A stretch of 64,000 nucleotides of DNA, taken from NCBI GenBank assembly GCA_963728495.1, contig CAVSKI010000009.1, positions 186,001 to 250,000 of the forward strand, written 5' to 3'. This stretch comes from JACVRW01 sp963728495 (GTDB lineage Bacteria; Actinomycetota; Thermoleophilia; Solirubrobacterales; Thermoleophilaceae). Positions 1-7,851 of the stretch are shown in pieces; position 1 is the first letter of the stretch, and each line of letters starts with the position of its first letter. The notes beneath the pieces are model-generated. The model saw only the letters and a list, made by a program, of their open reading frames with translations, was not told the origin of the DNA and made no database searches. Position numbers and translations under genes: made by a program.

Positions 1-327
1 CGCGAGCAGCGCGGCGGCCGCCATGCCGACGAGCGCCACCCGCCGCATCGACACGCGGTCAGAGCCGGCGAGGCGGGCCTCCGCCACAGCGCGGGGCAGG
101 ATGCCGTCCGCGCCGAACTTGACCACCACGCTCAGCAGCCAGGCTGCGGTCCAGAGCAAGAAGAAGCGGCCGGCGCCGGCCGGTCCCACCGCCTCGGTGA
201 CCAGTAACACCTGCAGGAGTGCGAGGGCGCCGTTGAGCGCGCGGCTGGCCACGAACACTCCTCCGTAGCGCACTGAGGTCAGGCGCAGCGTTTCGAGGAC
301 GCTCGCGTATCGCGTGCGTTCGCTCAT
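1..327 (-). CDS. Polysaccharide flippase (Wzx/MATE-like), N-terminal part, cut by window edge
   Basis: The first 109 codons of a membrane protein run off the left edge of the window. The start is the ATG at 327, which overlaps the stop of the upstream lipoprotein gene (ATGA). The visible part has two hydrophobic segments and the pattern 'EAVGPAGAGRFFLLW', followed by 'FGADGILPR'. This matches the start of lipid-linked oligosaccharide flippases, in which a short 'LG..GyG.f' loop separates the first two membrane helices; the two flippases near 48-51 kb show the same pattern. The likely role is to move undecaprenyl- or polyprenyl-linked glycan across the membrane. It is the last visible gene of the minus-strand operon starting at 6485. 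The family call rests on the N-terminus only. Confidence 0.7.
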   Translation of the reverse strand, partial: MSERTRYASVLETLRLTSVRYGGVFVASRALNGALALLQVLLVTEAVGPAGAGRFFLLWTAAWLLSVVVKFGADGILPRAVAEARLAGSDRVSMRRVALVGMAAAALLA

Positions 328-851
328 GGCTCCTCTGCGTTCGCCTTCTGAGCCCGCCGGATTCGATCGGCCGCCGTCCAGAGCTCGACCTGAAGGCGCA
401 ACCAGGCCGAGTTGTCAATCTTCCATTCGCCTAGCCGTGAGACGAAGGGCAGCGCCAGCATCACGGTGCCGCGCCTGCTGAGCAACGGTCCGATCAGCTC
501 GCCTGCCTCGACTCGCATGTAGACCGTCGCACCGCCTGCGCTGCGCTCGGAGTAGAGGACATCGACAACCGTGCCCTCTGCCCAGCGGCCGAAGCTGCCT
601 CTTATCCTCGACCGGGTTCGCTCGACGTTCAGGGAGCTGCGGGCCGCCGGCGTCAACAAGCCGATGACCGTCGCGGCGTCACGCTCTTGAAGGCCCCGCC
701 ACCAATCGAGGGCCAGACCGCCCGGTCCGGAGGCGGGCTCCTGCGCCGCTCGGGCCGGTGGGCGGTCGGCGGCCGTATCCAGATCAGAGCCGCAGCTCGG
801 GAGGGGGAGCAGCAGGCAGACCAAGAGCGCGCCCGCGGCGGTGACTCTCAC
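324..851 (-). CDS. Secreted lipoprotein with NTF2-like fold, paralogue of the next gene
   Basis: 175 aa with a GTG start at 851 that overlaps the preceding stop (GTGA). The N-terminus is a short hydrophobic signal followed by the lipobox L-P-S-C, with Cys20 as the lipid-modified residue. The mature part contains 'WWRGLQERDAATVIGLLTP' and ends near 'GEWKID', the usual layout of small NTF2/SnoaL-like alpha-beta domains. The neighbouring lipoprotein shows the same order of motifs, so the two are probably old tandem duplicates. Its place between glycosyltransferase and flippase genes suggests a surface accessory role, but no specific function can be read from the sequence. Confidence 0.65.
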   Translation of the reverse strand: MRVTAAGALLVCLLLPLPSCGSDLDTAADRPPARAAQEPASGPGGLALDWWRGLQERDAATVIGLLTPAARSSLNVERTRSRIRGSFGRWAEGTVVDVLYSERSAGGATVYMRVEAGELIGPLLSRRGTVMLALPFVSRLGEWKIDNSAWLRLQVELWTAADRIRRAQKANAEEP

Positions 852-1372
852 GACACCGCCTGGACGAGCTGAGGAAGCGCGCTGCGCCAACGCACCTTCC
901 AGCCCGACTCGGTCTCCACCAAATCGAGCTCGAGCCGGCCCGTGGACGCAGTCGTGACCTGGTTGGAAACCCTCCGCGTGTGCAGCAGCTCCACGATCGC
1001 CCGCGCACTCCCGCCCGTTTCGTTGACGTCGACGACCACGGGTGTCCGCGACTCGGCGATCAGCGCCCCCCCGCCCACCACGAACTTCTCGAACGCCGCC
1101 AGCGAATCGCGCGGCGGCGGAGGCGCCATCAGCGCGATGGCTCCCTTGGCATCTCGGTACTGAACCGCCCTCCACAGGACCATGACGGTCCGTCCCGGCG
1201 AGTTCGGGGGCTGCGCGGCGAGATCGGCCCGGGACACGATCGAGAGGCCCTCGGTGCGCTCGACTCGCAGCTCACGCCGAAGCTCCTCATCCGTCGAGGC
1301 GCAACCGGCCAAGAGGGCGCCGCCGCTGAGGGCGGCGCACAGAATCGCCTTGCTCTCTCGAAGCCCGAGCAT
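848..1372 (-). CDS. Secreted lipoprotein with NTF2-like fold
   Basis: 174 aa. The signal peptide ends in the lipobox L-A-G-C, with Cys24 the predicted lipid-anchored residue. The mature domain has 'LWRAVQYRDAKGAIALMAP' and near the end 'ESGWKVRW', resembling the layout of the downstream lipoprotein and of NTF2-like domains. The ATG at 1372 lies 12 bases after the glycosyltransferase stop, so it is co-transcribed with that gene and is translationally coupled to the next one through a GTGA overlap. It probably sits on the outer face of the membrane. No catalytic residues are recognisable; it may be a binding or assembly protein. Confidence 0.65.
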   Translation of the reverse strand: MLGLRESKAILCAALSGGALLAGCASTDEELRRELRVERTEGLSIVSRADLAAQPPNSPGRTVMVLWRAVQYRDAKGAIALMAPPPPRDSLAAFEKFVVGGGALIAESRTPVVVDVNETGGSARAIVELLHTRRVSNQVTTASTGRLELDLVETESGWKVRWRSALPQLVQAVS

Positions 1373-1384
1373 CAGGCTTTCAAA

Positions 1385-2494
1385 CTAACTCGCGCCGTGA
1401 GAGCGGAGGACTTCGGCGAAGCTGCGCTTGAATTGCTCCTCCGAGAAGCGCTGCGCGCTCGTGCGCAGCTGCTCGGGGTCCCAGGAGCGCTCGGCGAGCT
1501 CGCGCACGCCCGATCGGATCTGATCCGTATTTCCGCCGTCGGAGATCAGCACGCCGTCGCGATCGCGACGGACGATGTCGCGGGCGCCGCCGCGGTCCAC
1601 GGCGAGCACCGGCGCCCCGGCCGCCAGCGCCTCCACCATCGTTATGCCGAAATCCTCCTCACCGACATGGATGAAGCCGGCCGCCCCGGCGTAGCGAGCG
1701 GCGAGCTCCTCCCTGCTGACCCAGCCGAAGAGTTCGACGTTGGCCGGAAGCCTCGCCCGCAGCCTCTCCTCGAGCGGCCCCACTCCGACCATGGTCAGCT
1801 TCATCTCCGGCAGGCCGCGAAAGGCCTCGGCCACCTCCAGCGGACGCTTGTAGGGCACGAGCCGATGGACCCAGAGAAAGTGCTGTGGCTCGCGCGGGAG
1901 GTCGCGCGGAAAGTCCGCGATGGCAACCGGCGGGTGGACCACGGCCGCCTCCCGGCCGTAGAAGCGCGAGATCCGCTCGGCCACGGCCGAGGATATGGCG
2001 ACATAGGCGTCGGGACGCTCGGATGCGCGCCGATCCCACGCGCGCAGCCGCCCGCGCAGAGTGGTCAGAGCCAGGCCCTTCATGCCCCGCGCCCGCCCGC
2101 GCTCCTCCTTCGGCATCCAGACGTAGCGCATGGGCGTGTAGCAATAACAGAGGTGCAGGGCCGCGCTCGGGGGTTTCACGCCGGCCGCGCAGGCATGCGA
2201 GGAGCTGACCACGAGCTCGTAGGCGCTCAGGTCGAGCGACTCGAAGAAGCGCGGCATGTAGGGCAGCAACCAGCGCCACCGGCCCGGGTCGTGACCGCGC
2301 TGTCGAATCCCGGGCAGCCGCGAGAGCCGGGACTCCTTGACGATGGCCGACGAGAGACGCGCGGGAAGAAGTTCGCGGGCGGCCTGGAAGGTGAAGATGT
2401 CCGGATCGCGTGCGAAGAGGTCGAGCATCGACGCGACCGTCCGCTCGGCGCCGTGGAAGCCCTGGAACCAGTCGTGGACGATCGCCGAGCGCAT
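1385..2494 (-). CDS. Glycosyltransferase family 4 (mannosyltransferase-like)
   Basis: 369 aa from the ATG at 2494; the open frame extends further upstream, but only as overlap with the preceding gene. It begins 'MRSAIVHDWFQGFHGAERT', the typical first beta strand and glycine loop of a GT-B enzyme, has 'HRLVPYKRP' in the donor domain and carries the retaining-GT4 signature E280-x7-E288 ('EDFGITMVE'). There is no membrane segment, so it should work on the cytoplasmic face and transfer a sugar from a nucleotide donor to a lipid-linked acceptor. GDP-mannose is plausible, since mannose-activation genes are present at 55-57 kb, but donor and acceptor are not determined by the sequence. Confidence 0.85.
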   Translation of the reverse strand: MRSAIVHDWFQGFHGAERTVASMLDLFARDPDIFTFQAARELLPARLSSAIVKESRLSRLPGIRQRGHDPGRWRWLLPYMPRFFESLDLSAYELVVSSSHACAAGVKPPSAALHLCYCYTPMRYVWMPKEERGRARGMKGLALTTLRGRLRAWDRRASERPDAYVAISSAVAERISRFYGREAAVVHPPVAIADFPRDLPREPQHFLWVHRLVPYKRPLEVAEAFRGLPEMKLTMVGVGPLEERLRARLPANVELFGWVSREELAARYAGAAGFIHVGEEDFGITMVEALAAGAPVLAVDRGGARDIVRRDRDGVLISDGGNTDQIRSGVRELAERSWDPEQLRTSAQRFSEEQFKRSFAEVLRSHGAS

Positions 2495-2523
2495 TCTCAG
2501 TGGCGGCCCGCCGCCGGCCGTGC

Positions 2524-4665
2524 TCACCCCGATGCGCCGTCGAGGTCCGAACCCCAGGCCCGATGGCGGCGCAGAGCGCGCCTGAAGCCGAGCGGCCGAG
2601 CCAGATCCACCGGGCGCCGGTGTTTGCGTCCCCGGCGGCGGTAGCCGCGCCACTCGCGCAGTCCCTGCAGCCGGCCCCGCAGCGGCGCCAGGCTGCGCGC
2701 GGTGACCGACGTGAACATCACGTAGGCCAGCTCGTAGGCCACGATCCCGGGGGCGTTGCGCAGCAGCATCGCGGTGGTCGCGTTCTTGGCCAGCGTGCGC
2801 ACCCGGTTGCGGCCCACGAGGTAGAGCTTCGCCGGAGATCCGTGGCGCGCGGTGGCCGAATGGTGGTGGTAGACGACCGCCCCGGGCGCGTACAGGGCCA
2901 TCCAGCCGTGGGCCTGCGCGCGCCACGCGACGTCAACATCCTCGAAGAAGGCGAAGAAGGTCTCATCGAAGCCGCCGATCTCCTCGAGCATGTCCATGCT
3001 GAAGAGGGCGGCTCCGCCGGTGGCTCCGAAGACCTCGTAGGGCTGTTGCTGATGGGGGTACCTGACTCGCGAGCCGACCAGGCGGTCGGCGGCGATGCCC
3101 AGGCTGTCGAGCTCGAGCCCGGCGGAGTTCAGCACGTCGCGGCGGTCTGCGAAGCGCATCTGTGCGGCCACCGATCCCACCCGCGGGTGTCGCCGGGCGG
3201 CGGCCAGCATCACGGCGACCGCGTCCGCCTCAACGGTGGTGTCGTTGTTGAACACGGCGATCCAGTCGCCGGCCGCCGCCGCAATGCCCGCGGCCAGGCC
3301 CCCCGCGAAGCCCTGGTTGCGCGGAAGCGCCACCAGCACGACGTCCGGGAAGTGCTCTCGCACGAGATCCACGGAGCCGTCGGTCGAGCCGTTGTCCACC
3401 ACCACGATCTCGGTTCGCTCGTCAACTCGCTCGTGGGCCCGCTGTAGCGAGCTCAGGCAGGATCGGAGCAGTTCACGGCGCTCGTGATTCACCACGATGG
3501 TGGACACGGCCATCCCTGTCGAGACTCTGCGAGGGCGAAGCGGCACGGGCCGAGGCGCGGTCTTGGGGCTGTCGAGCACTGCGCCGATCACCTCATCGGT
3601 CAGCTCCGCGCTGCGCGTCCAGGTGAAGTCCTTCGCCCGTTCCAGCCCGGCCGGGATCAGCTGTCCTCTCAGCTCCTCGTCGGTGGCGGCGGCGGTGAGG
3701 GCGTCGGCAAGCGCGGCGCCGTCCTCCGGATCCACGAGCAGCGCGGCATCGCCGCAGGTCTCGGGCAGGGCCGCGCGGTCGGCCGCCACCACCGGCACGC
3801 CGCTGGCCATGGCCTCGAGAACGGGCAGCCCGAACCCCTCGTACAGCGACGGCATGGCGAGCGCAAGGGCGCCGGCGTAGAGCCCGGGGAGATGGCTCTC
3901 CCGCACGTACCCGAGCGCGCGCATCGGCGGCGCCTCGCCCGGGCGCATGTAGGCACGCCCCGAGCCCGCCGCGACCAACTCGATGCCCAGCTCGCGCAGC
4001 TTTCGGGCCGCGTCCGCCAGCGCGGCGAAGTTCTTGCGGGCGATGCGTGTGCCGACGACGAGGACGTAGGGCCGATCGAGCCCCAGAGCGCGGCGGACGG
4101 GCTCCGGGTCGGCCGCCGGGGAGAAGCGTCCGTCGACTCCGTTGGGTACCACCGAAACCCGCGCCGGATCCAGGCCGAGGCCCTCGGCGAGCTCCCGTCG
4201 CGAGAACTCCGACGGCGTGATCACGCGGCGGGCGCGACTGGCCAGCAGCGGGAGCAGCCGCCGCTGGTAGGAGGTGAAGGTCGGCGAGTACCAGCCGGGG
4301 TGGCGCAGCGGAGCGAGATCGTGGATCACCACGACCGTCCTTCTCGACGCGGCGGGGGCCAGGTTCGCCGGGCAGTAGAGGATCTCCGCCCGGCGGGCCC
4401 CGACCGGGAGCAGAGCCTGCTCCCAGAAGTGACCGGCCCGGTGAGCGAACATCTGCTGGGGCCTCATGACGCTGTAGCGGTCGGGACGCAGCCTCGGCAG
4501 CCGGGTGGCCATCTCGATCGTCACCCGCTCGACCCCGCCGATTTCCCTTCGCACCGCCGCTCGGGCGTCGATCACGACACGCGCGTCGCGCCAGGTCGGG
4601 GCCGGCCCGCCTCCGTTGGCGCCCGCCGTCTCGTCTTTACGACCGGTGGAGAGCGCCTGGCTCAC
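2524..4665 (-). CDS. Two-domain glycosyltransferase: GT4 fused to GT2
   Basis: 713 aa with a GTG start at 4665 overlapping the previous stop (GTGA). Residues about 28-365 form a GT4 domain: 'VPNGVDGRF', the donor-domain strand 'VLVVGTRIARKNF' and the E276-x7-E284 motif ('EGFGLPVLE'). Residues about 385-650 form a GT2 domain of the rhamnosyltransferase (WbbL) type: 'VVVDNGSTDGS' at 421, the metal-binding 'FNNDT' around 472-476 and the acceptor-site 'FFEDVDVAWR' near 573. The last 50 residues are very basic and may bind the membrane surface. Two active sites on one chain suggest that two consecutive sugars are added to the same lipid-linked intermediate. Both domains look complete. Confidence 0.9.
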   Translation of the reverse strand: MSQALSTGRKDETAGANGGGPAPTWRDARVVIDARAAVRREIGGVERVTIEMATRLPRLRPDRYSVMRPQQMFAHRAGHFWEQALLPVGARRAEILYCPANLAPAASRRTVVVIHDLAPLRHPGWYSPTFTSYQRRLLPLLASRARRVITPSEFSRRELAEGLGLDPARVSVVPNGVDGRFSPAADPEPVRRALGLDRPYVLVVGTRIARKNFAALADAARKLRELGIELVAAGSGRAYMRPGEAPPMRALGYVRESHLPGLYAGALALAMPSLYEGFGLPVLEAMASGVPVVAADRAALPETCGDAALLVDPEDGAALADALTAAATDEELRGQLIPAGLERAKDFTWTRSAELTDEVIGAVLDSPKTAPRPVPLRPRRVSTGMAVSTIVVNHERRELLRSCLSSLQRAHERVDERTEIVVVDNGSTDGSVDLVREHFPDVVLVALPRNQGFAGGLAAGIAAAAGDWIAVFNNDTTVEADAVAVMLAAARRHPRVGSVAAQMRFADRRDVLNSAGLELDSLGIAADRLVGSRVRYPHQQQPYEVFGATGGAALFSMDMLEEIGGFDETFFAFFEDVDVAWRAQAHGWMALYAPGAVVYHHHSATARHGSPAKLYLVGRNRVRTLAKNATTAMLLRNAPGIVAYELAYVMFTSVTARSLAPLRGRLQGLREWRGYRRRGRKHRRPVDLARPLGFRRALRRHRAWGSDLDGASG

Positions 4666-5018
4666 GCACGCCGGCGGAGAATCATCCCGCTGGCCAGGAG
4701 GAAGGCGCCCGCCAAGGCGACCCCCAGGGCGGGGAGACCGGTGACCGGAAGCGTCTGCGCCGCGGTGCTCTCCGAGGGAGCGGTCGTCTCACTGGGCGCG
4801 ACCGGCGTCGCCTCGGGCGCGACCTGAGGCTCGGCGGGCTGGACCGTCTCGGCGTCGCCCTGAGATCCGGAGTCGCCGCCCCCGCCCTGGTTCTGTCCCT
4901 GCGGATCCTGGAAGGGGTCGACGTACTGGTCGTCACCGGCGCTCTGAGCGAATGCCGTACCGGGCACCGCCAGGGCCAGCGACAGCAGGAGTGCGAGCAT
5001 CTGCGTCCTCGGGCGCAT
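4662..5018 (-). CDS. Possible separate start: LPXTG-type surface protein within the same frame
   Basis: The in-frame ATG at 5018 would give a 118-aa protein with every part of a sortase substrate: a basic N-terminus and hydrophobic core, a likely signal-peptidase site AFA|Q (24 residues in), a spacer rich in Pro, Gln, Glu, Ser and Thr, then LPVTG, a hydrophobic segment and a basic tail. Just upstream, CTAGGAAT can be read as a ribosome-binding AGGA (8 bases from the ATG) or as a -10 hexamer like those found elsewhere in this window. Translation could therefore start here as well as, or instead of, reading through from the polymerase. No sortase gene lies in this window. Confidence 0.5.
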   Translation of the reverse strand: MRPRTQMLALLLSLALAVPGTAFAQSAGDDQYVDPFQDPQGQNQGGGGDSGSQGDAETVQPAEPQVAPEATPVAPSETTAPSESTAAQTLPVTGLPALGVALAGAFLLASGMILRRRA

Positions 5019-6485
5019 CCGAAGATTCCTAGCAGATTGCCCTGGCCGCGGCGGCGGCACGTCGCTCCAAGCGATCGCCGCGGCGGCCAGCAGCAGCGCC
5101 GGCAGCGTCACCGCCGGCATCTCCCAGTCCCAGTCCAGGCCGGCGTGCACCGCCCAGGCGGTCAGCCCGGCCGCCGGCCCCACCGCCGCGCGAGCGTCCA
5201 GGCGGTAGAGGCGCACCACTGCTGCCGCCACCGCGCCCAGGAACAGAAGCAGCAGCGCGACTCCGATGATGCCGAGCTCGGCGCCGGTCTCCAGGTAGAG
5301 CGAGTGGGCGTCACCCGACGTGTCGACGCGGTCGCGCACCTTGAGCCACTCCACCTGGAAGCCGCCGGAACCGATTCCGCTCAGCGGCCGGTCCGCCCAC
5401 GTTTCGAGCGCGACCTCCCAGTAGCGGTAGCGGTTGCTGTCCACCGATCCCAGCCGGGCCGGATCAGCCCGCTGCTCGGGGGACACGGCTTCGGGCTTGC
5501 CCTCGAACACCGCGGTGGCGATCGCGCCCATCACAAGCACCAGCCCGGTGGCCATGAGAACGGCCGCCGGGCGGGAGACTCGCAGCGATGGGAGCCTGGC
5601 CGCCCAGCGGCTCTCGCGCATCACGAGGGCCGCGGCGGCCAGCGCGAGCAGGAGGGTCCCGATCAGCGTCTGCGCCCCCGCGCTCGCGTCGCCCTCCTGT
5701 CCCTCGACCAGCGTTTTCACGGTCGGGTAGCGAGTCGCGAGGAGTGCGGCCAGTCCGGCGGCGCCGGCGACGACGGCCGCGCTCAGCAGCTGAAAGCGCC
5801 CATCCGGGGCCAGGGCGATCAGCACCAGCAGCCCGGCCGCCACGGCGGCCAGGGCGCCGCGGCCGAAGGTCAGGTACGCACCGAGCCCGAGCACCACGCC
5901 CGCGGCCGCGGCGGCTCCTCGAAGCGAGCCGGGGCGGTCCGCGTCCCCGGCCAGGCGCACGGCCAGCACGAGGCCCAGCGCGGCCAGGAGGCCGAAGGCG
6001 TTCCAGTAGGTGAGCGGCTGCTCCAGGCGGCCCGCCGCGGCGAAGCTGCGGTCGAGCTCCACCAGGCCGGGCAGAAGCCGCTCCGAGAGTCCGTACACGA
6101 CGACGACAAGAGCCCCGAGCACCAAAGCCGGCTCCAGCCACTGCCGCGCTCGGGGCCCACGCAGCAGAGCCATGGCCGCGATGAAGGCGCCGAGGTAGAG
6201 CAGCAGGCGCTGAACGTCGTCCTCCACCCGGCCGGCGAGGGGGGCCCAAGTCATCGACAGGGCGCTCCAACCGAGAAGCAGCGCCAGGCCGACCAGCGCG
6301 AGACGGCCGGGAAGCCCGCTCGGGAGCGGCCGCGCCACCACCACAGCGGCCAGGATGACCAGTGCCCAGGCCACCAACGCCGCGATGATCCGCGGGCGGT
6401 CGAAGAACCCACCGGAGAAGAAGGCGAGGGCCGTCGTTCCGCCGACAAGCAGCGCTCCCGCGGCGCCAGTCAGCGTTCCCCGCAT
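4662..6485 (-). CDS. O-antigen ligase/polymerase-like membrane protein continuing into an LPVTG-anchored tail
   Basis: 607 aa from the ATG at 6485. Residues 1 to about 475 hold roughly a dozen hydrophobic helices and the periplasmic-loop features of the Wzy/WaaL (O-antigen ligase) family, including 'YWNAFGLLAALGLVLA', 'TFGRGALAAVAAG' and 'GIGSGGFQVEW'. The frame continues without a stop into a second, quite different part: Met490 begins a signal-peptide-like sequence, followed by a Pro/Gln/Glu/Thr-rich spacer and a C-terminal sorting signal (LPVTG at 579-583, hydrophobic stretch, RRRA tail). The polymerase paralogue at 12.8-14.3 kb ends without such a tail. This may be a true fusion, or two genes that share a frame because the stop between them was lost. 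Confidence 0.85.
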   Translation of the reverse strand: MRGTLTGAAGALLVGGTTALAFFSGGFFDRPRIIAALVAWALVILAAVVVARPLPSGLPGRLALVGLALLLGWSALSMTWAPLAGRVEDDVQRLLLYLGAFIAAMALLRGPRARQWLEPALVLGALVVVVYGLSERLLPGLVELDRSFAAAGRLEQPLTYWNAFGLLAALGLVLAVRLAGDADRPGSLRGAAAAAGVVLGLGAYLTFGRGALAAVAAGLLVLIALAPDGRFQLLSAAVVAGAAGLAALLATRYPTVKTLVEGQEGDASAGAQTLIGTLLLALAAAALVMRESRWAARLPSLRVSRPAAVLMATGLVLVMGAIATAVFEGKPEAVSPEQRADPARLGSVDSNRYRYWEVALETWADRPLSGIGSGGFQVEWLKVRDRVDTSGDAHSLYLETGAELGIIGVALLLLFLGAVAAAVVRLYRLDARAAVGPAAGLTAWAVHAGLDWDWEMPAVTLPALLLAAAAIAWSDVPPPRPGQSARNLRMRPRTQMLALLLSLALAVPGTAFAQSAGDDQYVDPFQDPQGQNQGGGGDSGSQGDAETVQPAEPQVAPEATPVAPSETTAPSESTAAQTLPVTGLPALGVALAGAFLLASGMILRRRA

Positions 6486-6493
6486 CGAGAGCC

Positions 6494-6499
6494 ACAGTA
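6494..6499 (-). promoter_or_regulatory. Candidate -10 hexamer TACTGT
   Basis: TACTGT lies 8 bases before the ATG at 6485. It heads the minus-strand polysaccharide operon. The short spacing implies that transcription starts at or next to the start codon (leaderless mRNA). Confidence 0.4.
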
Positions 6500-6511
6500 G
6501 TGCAGCTCGCC

Positions 6512-6517
6512 TAGACT
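6512..6517 (+). promoter_or_regulatory. Candidate -10 hexamer TAGACT
   Basis: TAGACT lies 9 bases before the GTG at 6527 and is divergent from the hexamer at 6494-6499. The two start codons are only 41 bases apart, so the -35 regions must overlap. Confidence 0.4.
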
Positions 6518-6526
6518 CGCGCCTCG

Positions 6527-6940
6527 GTGGGCCCCCTTGTTCTTCGCTGCGTGCTGATCGTCGCTGCCCTTCTAGCCGGGGCGTGGCTGGCCGTCGGTCT
6601 ACGGGTGGCTGCCCTCGAGGATCAGGGCAACGGCGCCTTCGAGCGCGCGCGTAACGGGTCGCTGGGGAGGGCTGAGATCGTGCAGGCCCGCGACGCCCTG
6701 CAGAGCGCCGACATGCTTACCCTGGACCCGACTCCTCAGCTGATCGAGGGACGCCTGCTCGCGGCGCTCGGAAACAAGGAAGAGGCAGTCATCCGCGCCA
6801 TCCAGGTGCTGGCCAAGGAGCCTGAGAACGTCGACGCCTGGTACTTGGCGTACGTCTCGGCCGTGAACGCTCAGGGTCTTGCCCTGACGCGGCGACGAGT
6901 GCGGGAGCTCAATCCATTGCTTGGCGATCAGCTGGAATGA
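6527..6940 (+). CDS. Small membrane-anchored TPR-like protein
   Basis: 137 aa with a GTG start. Residues about 5-25 form one N-terminal membrane helix. The rest is helical and includes a TPR-like repeat ('RLLAALGNKEEAVIRAIQVL', then 'EPENVDAWYLAYV'), and it ends 'RVRELNPLLGDQ'. A clear paralogue lies at 12454-12858 and ends with the equivalent 'EIRRLNPLSADS'. In both places the neighbour is an O-antigen-ligase-like gene, here divergently transcribed. TPR proteins usually hold complexes together, so a polymerase partner is a reasonable guess. The 3' end overlaps the convergent gene by 32 bases. Confidence 0.7.
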   Translation: MGPLVLRCVLIVAALLAGAWLAVGLRVAALEDQGNGAFERARNGSLGRAEIVQARDALQSADMLTLDPTPQLIEGRLLAALGNKEEAVIRAIQVLAKEPENVDAWYLAYVSAVNAQGLALTRRRVRELNPLLGDQLE

Positions 6941-7793
6941 GCGGGTCGCTCGCCTGCCCGGGTGGATCCGGCGGCGCGGTCTCGTCAAAGCCCGCATCGT
7001 GGGGCCTGGGCCGACGCTGGAAGCGCCAGCCGACCCGGCGCCCCCCGCCGGCGGTCTCCTCGGTGCGCCACTCGCGCGACGCGCGGCGTAGGCGCGGGAC
7101 GAGCATGAGGGCCTCGAAGGCGATCGGGAGCGACATCTTGCTCTCGCCCGCTTCGCGGTCGCGAAAGCAGATCGGGACCTCGGCCACCGTAAAGCCGGCC
7201 AGCAGCGCGCGGTAGGTCAGCTCGATGTTGAACACGTACCCCTGCGCGCGCAGGGTCGAGGGTTCGACGGTTTCGAGCACCCCGCGACGGACCAGGCGAA
7301 ACCCGCTGGTCAGGTCGTTGACTCTCAATCCGAGGATGCGGCGCGCATAGATGGAGCCGGCGCGGCTCAACAGCCGGCGCAGCGGCGGCCAATCGGCGAT
7401 CTGGCCGCCGCGGACGTAGCGCGACCCGAGCACCAGATCGCTCTGCGCGGCGGCCGCGATCATGGCCGGCAGGTGCGCCGGGTCGTGGGAGAAGTCGGCG
7501 TCCATGACGATCACCATCTCCGCGCCGCGCGCCCAGGCGTGCTCGTAGCCCGCCAGATATGCCTTGCCGAGCCCGTCCTTGTCCTGGCGGTGGAGGACCT
7601 CCACACGCTCGAGCTCGCCGGCGAGCCGGTCGGCCAGCTCGCCGGTCCCGTCCGGCGACGCGTCGTCGACCACGAGCAGACGCCAGTTGTCCCGTTCCGT
7701 GCGGTCGAGTTGGTCCGCCACCGCGCGCACGATGCCCTCGAGGTTCCCGACCTCGTTGTACGTTGGCAAGAAGACCCAAAGGCGGGCGTCCAC
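6909..7793 (-). CDS. Polyprenol-phosphate mannosyltransferase (Dpm1/Ppm1-like GT2)
   Basis: 294 aa from the GTG at 7793; earlier in-frame starts would run into the neighbouring gene. Motifs match polyprenyl-phosphate mannose synthases: 'LPTYNEVGNLE' near residue 9, 'VVDDASPDGT' at 41-50, 'DGLGKAY' at 73-79, the metal-binding 'MDADFSHDP' at 97-105, and 'DLTSGFRL' further on. It has no C-terminal membrane domain, like soluble Dpm1 and the catalytic part of Ppm1. Expected reaction: GDP-mannose plus polyprenyl phosphate gives polyprenyl-phosphate-mannose, the donor for GT-C enzymes on the outer face, several of which are encoded here. The C-terminus (about 50 residues) is Arg/Pro-rich and overlaps the convergent TPR gene. 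Confidence 0.85.
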   Translation of the reverse strand: MDARLWVFLPTYNEVGNLEGIVRAVADQLDRTERDNWRLLVVDDASPDGTGELADRLAGELERVEVLHRQDKDGLGKAYLAGYEHAWARGAEMVIVMDADFSHDPAHLPAMIAAAAQSDLVLGSRYVRGGQIADWPPLRRLLSRAGSIYARRILGLRVNDLTSGFRLVRRGVLETVEPSTLRAQGYVFNIELTYRALLAGFTVAEVPICFRDREAGESKMSLPIAFEALMLVPRLRRASREWRTEETAGGGRRVGWRFQRRPRPHDAGFDETAPPDPPGQASDPLIPADRQAMD

Positions 7794-7851
7794 GAGAAAG
7801 ACGATACGTGCCCGCCCCCTCCGGCGCCACCACGAGCCCAGCGGCCCTGGT

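Noticed and set aside
980..2644. Long plus-strand open frame of 554 codons
   Set aside because: It lies antisense to the lipoprotein and GT4 genes, is rich in Arg, Pro, His and Gly and has no domain. It is a typical high-GC shadow frame.
5037..6500. 487-codon plus-strand open frame
   Set aside because: Antisense to the O-antigen-ligase-like gene, His/Gln/Arg-rich and without domain features; a shadow of the membrane protein's codons.
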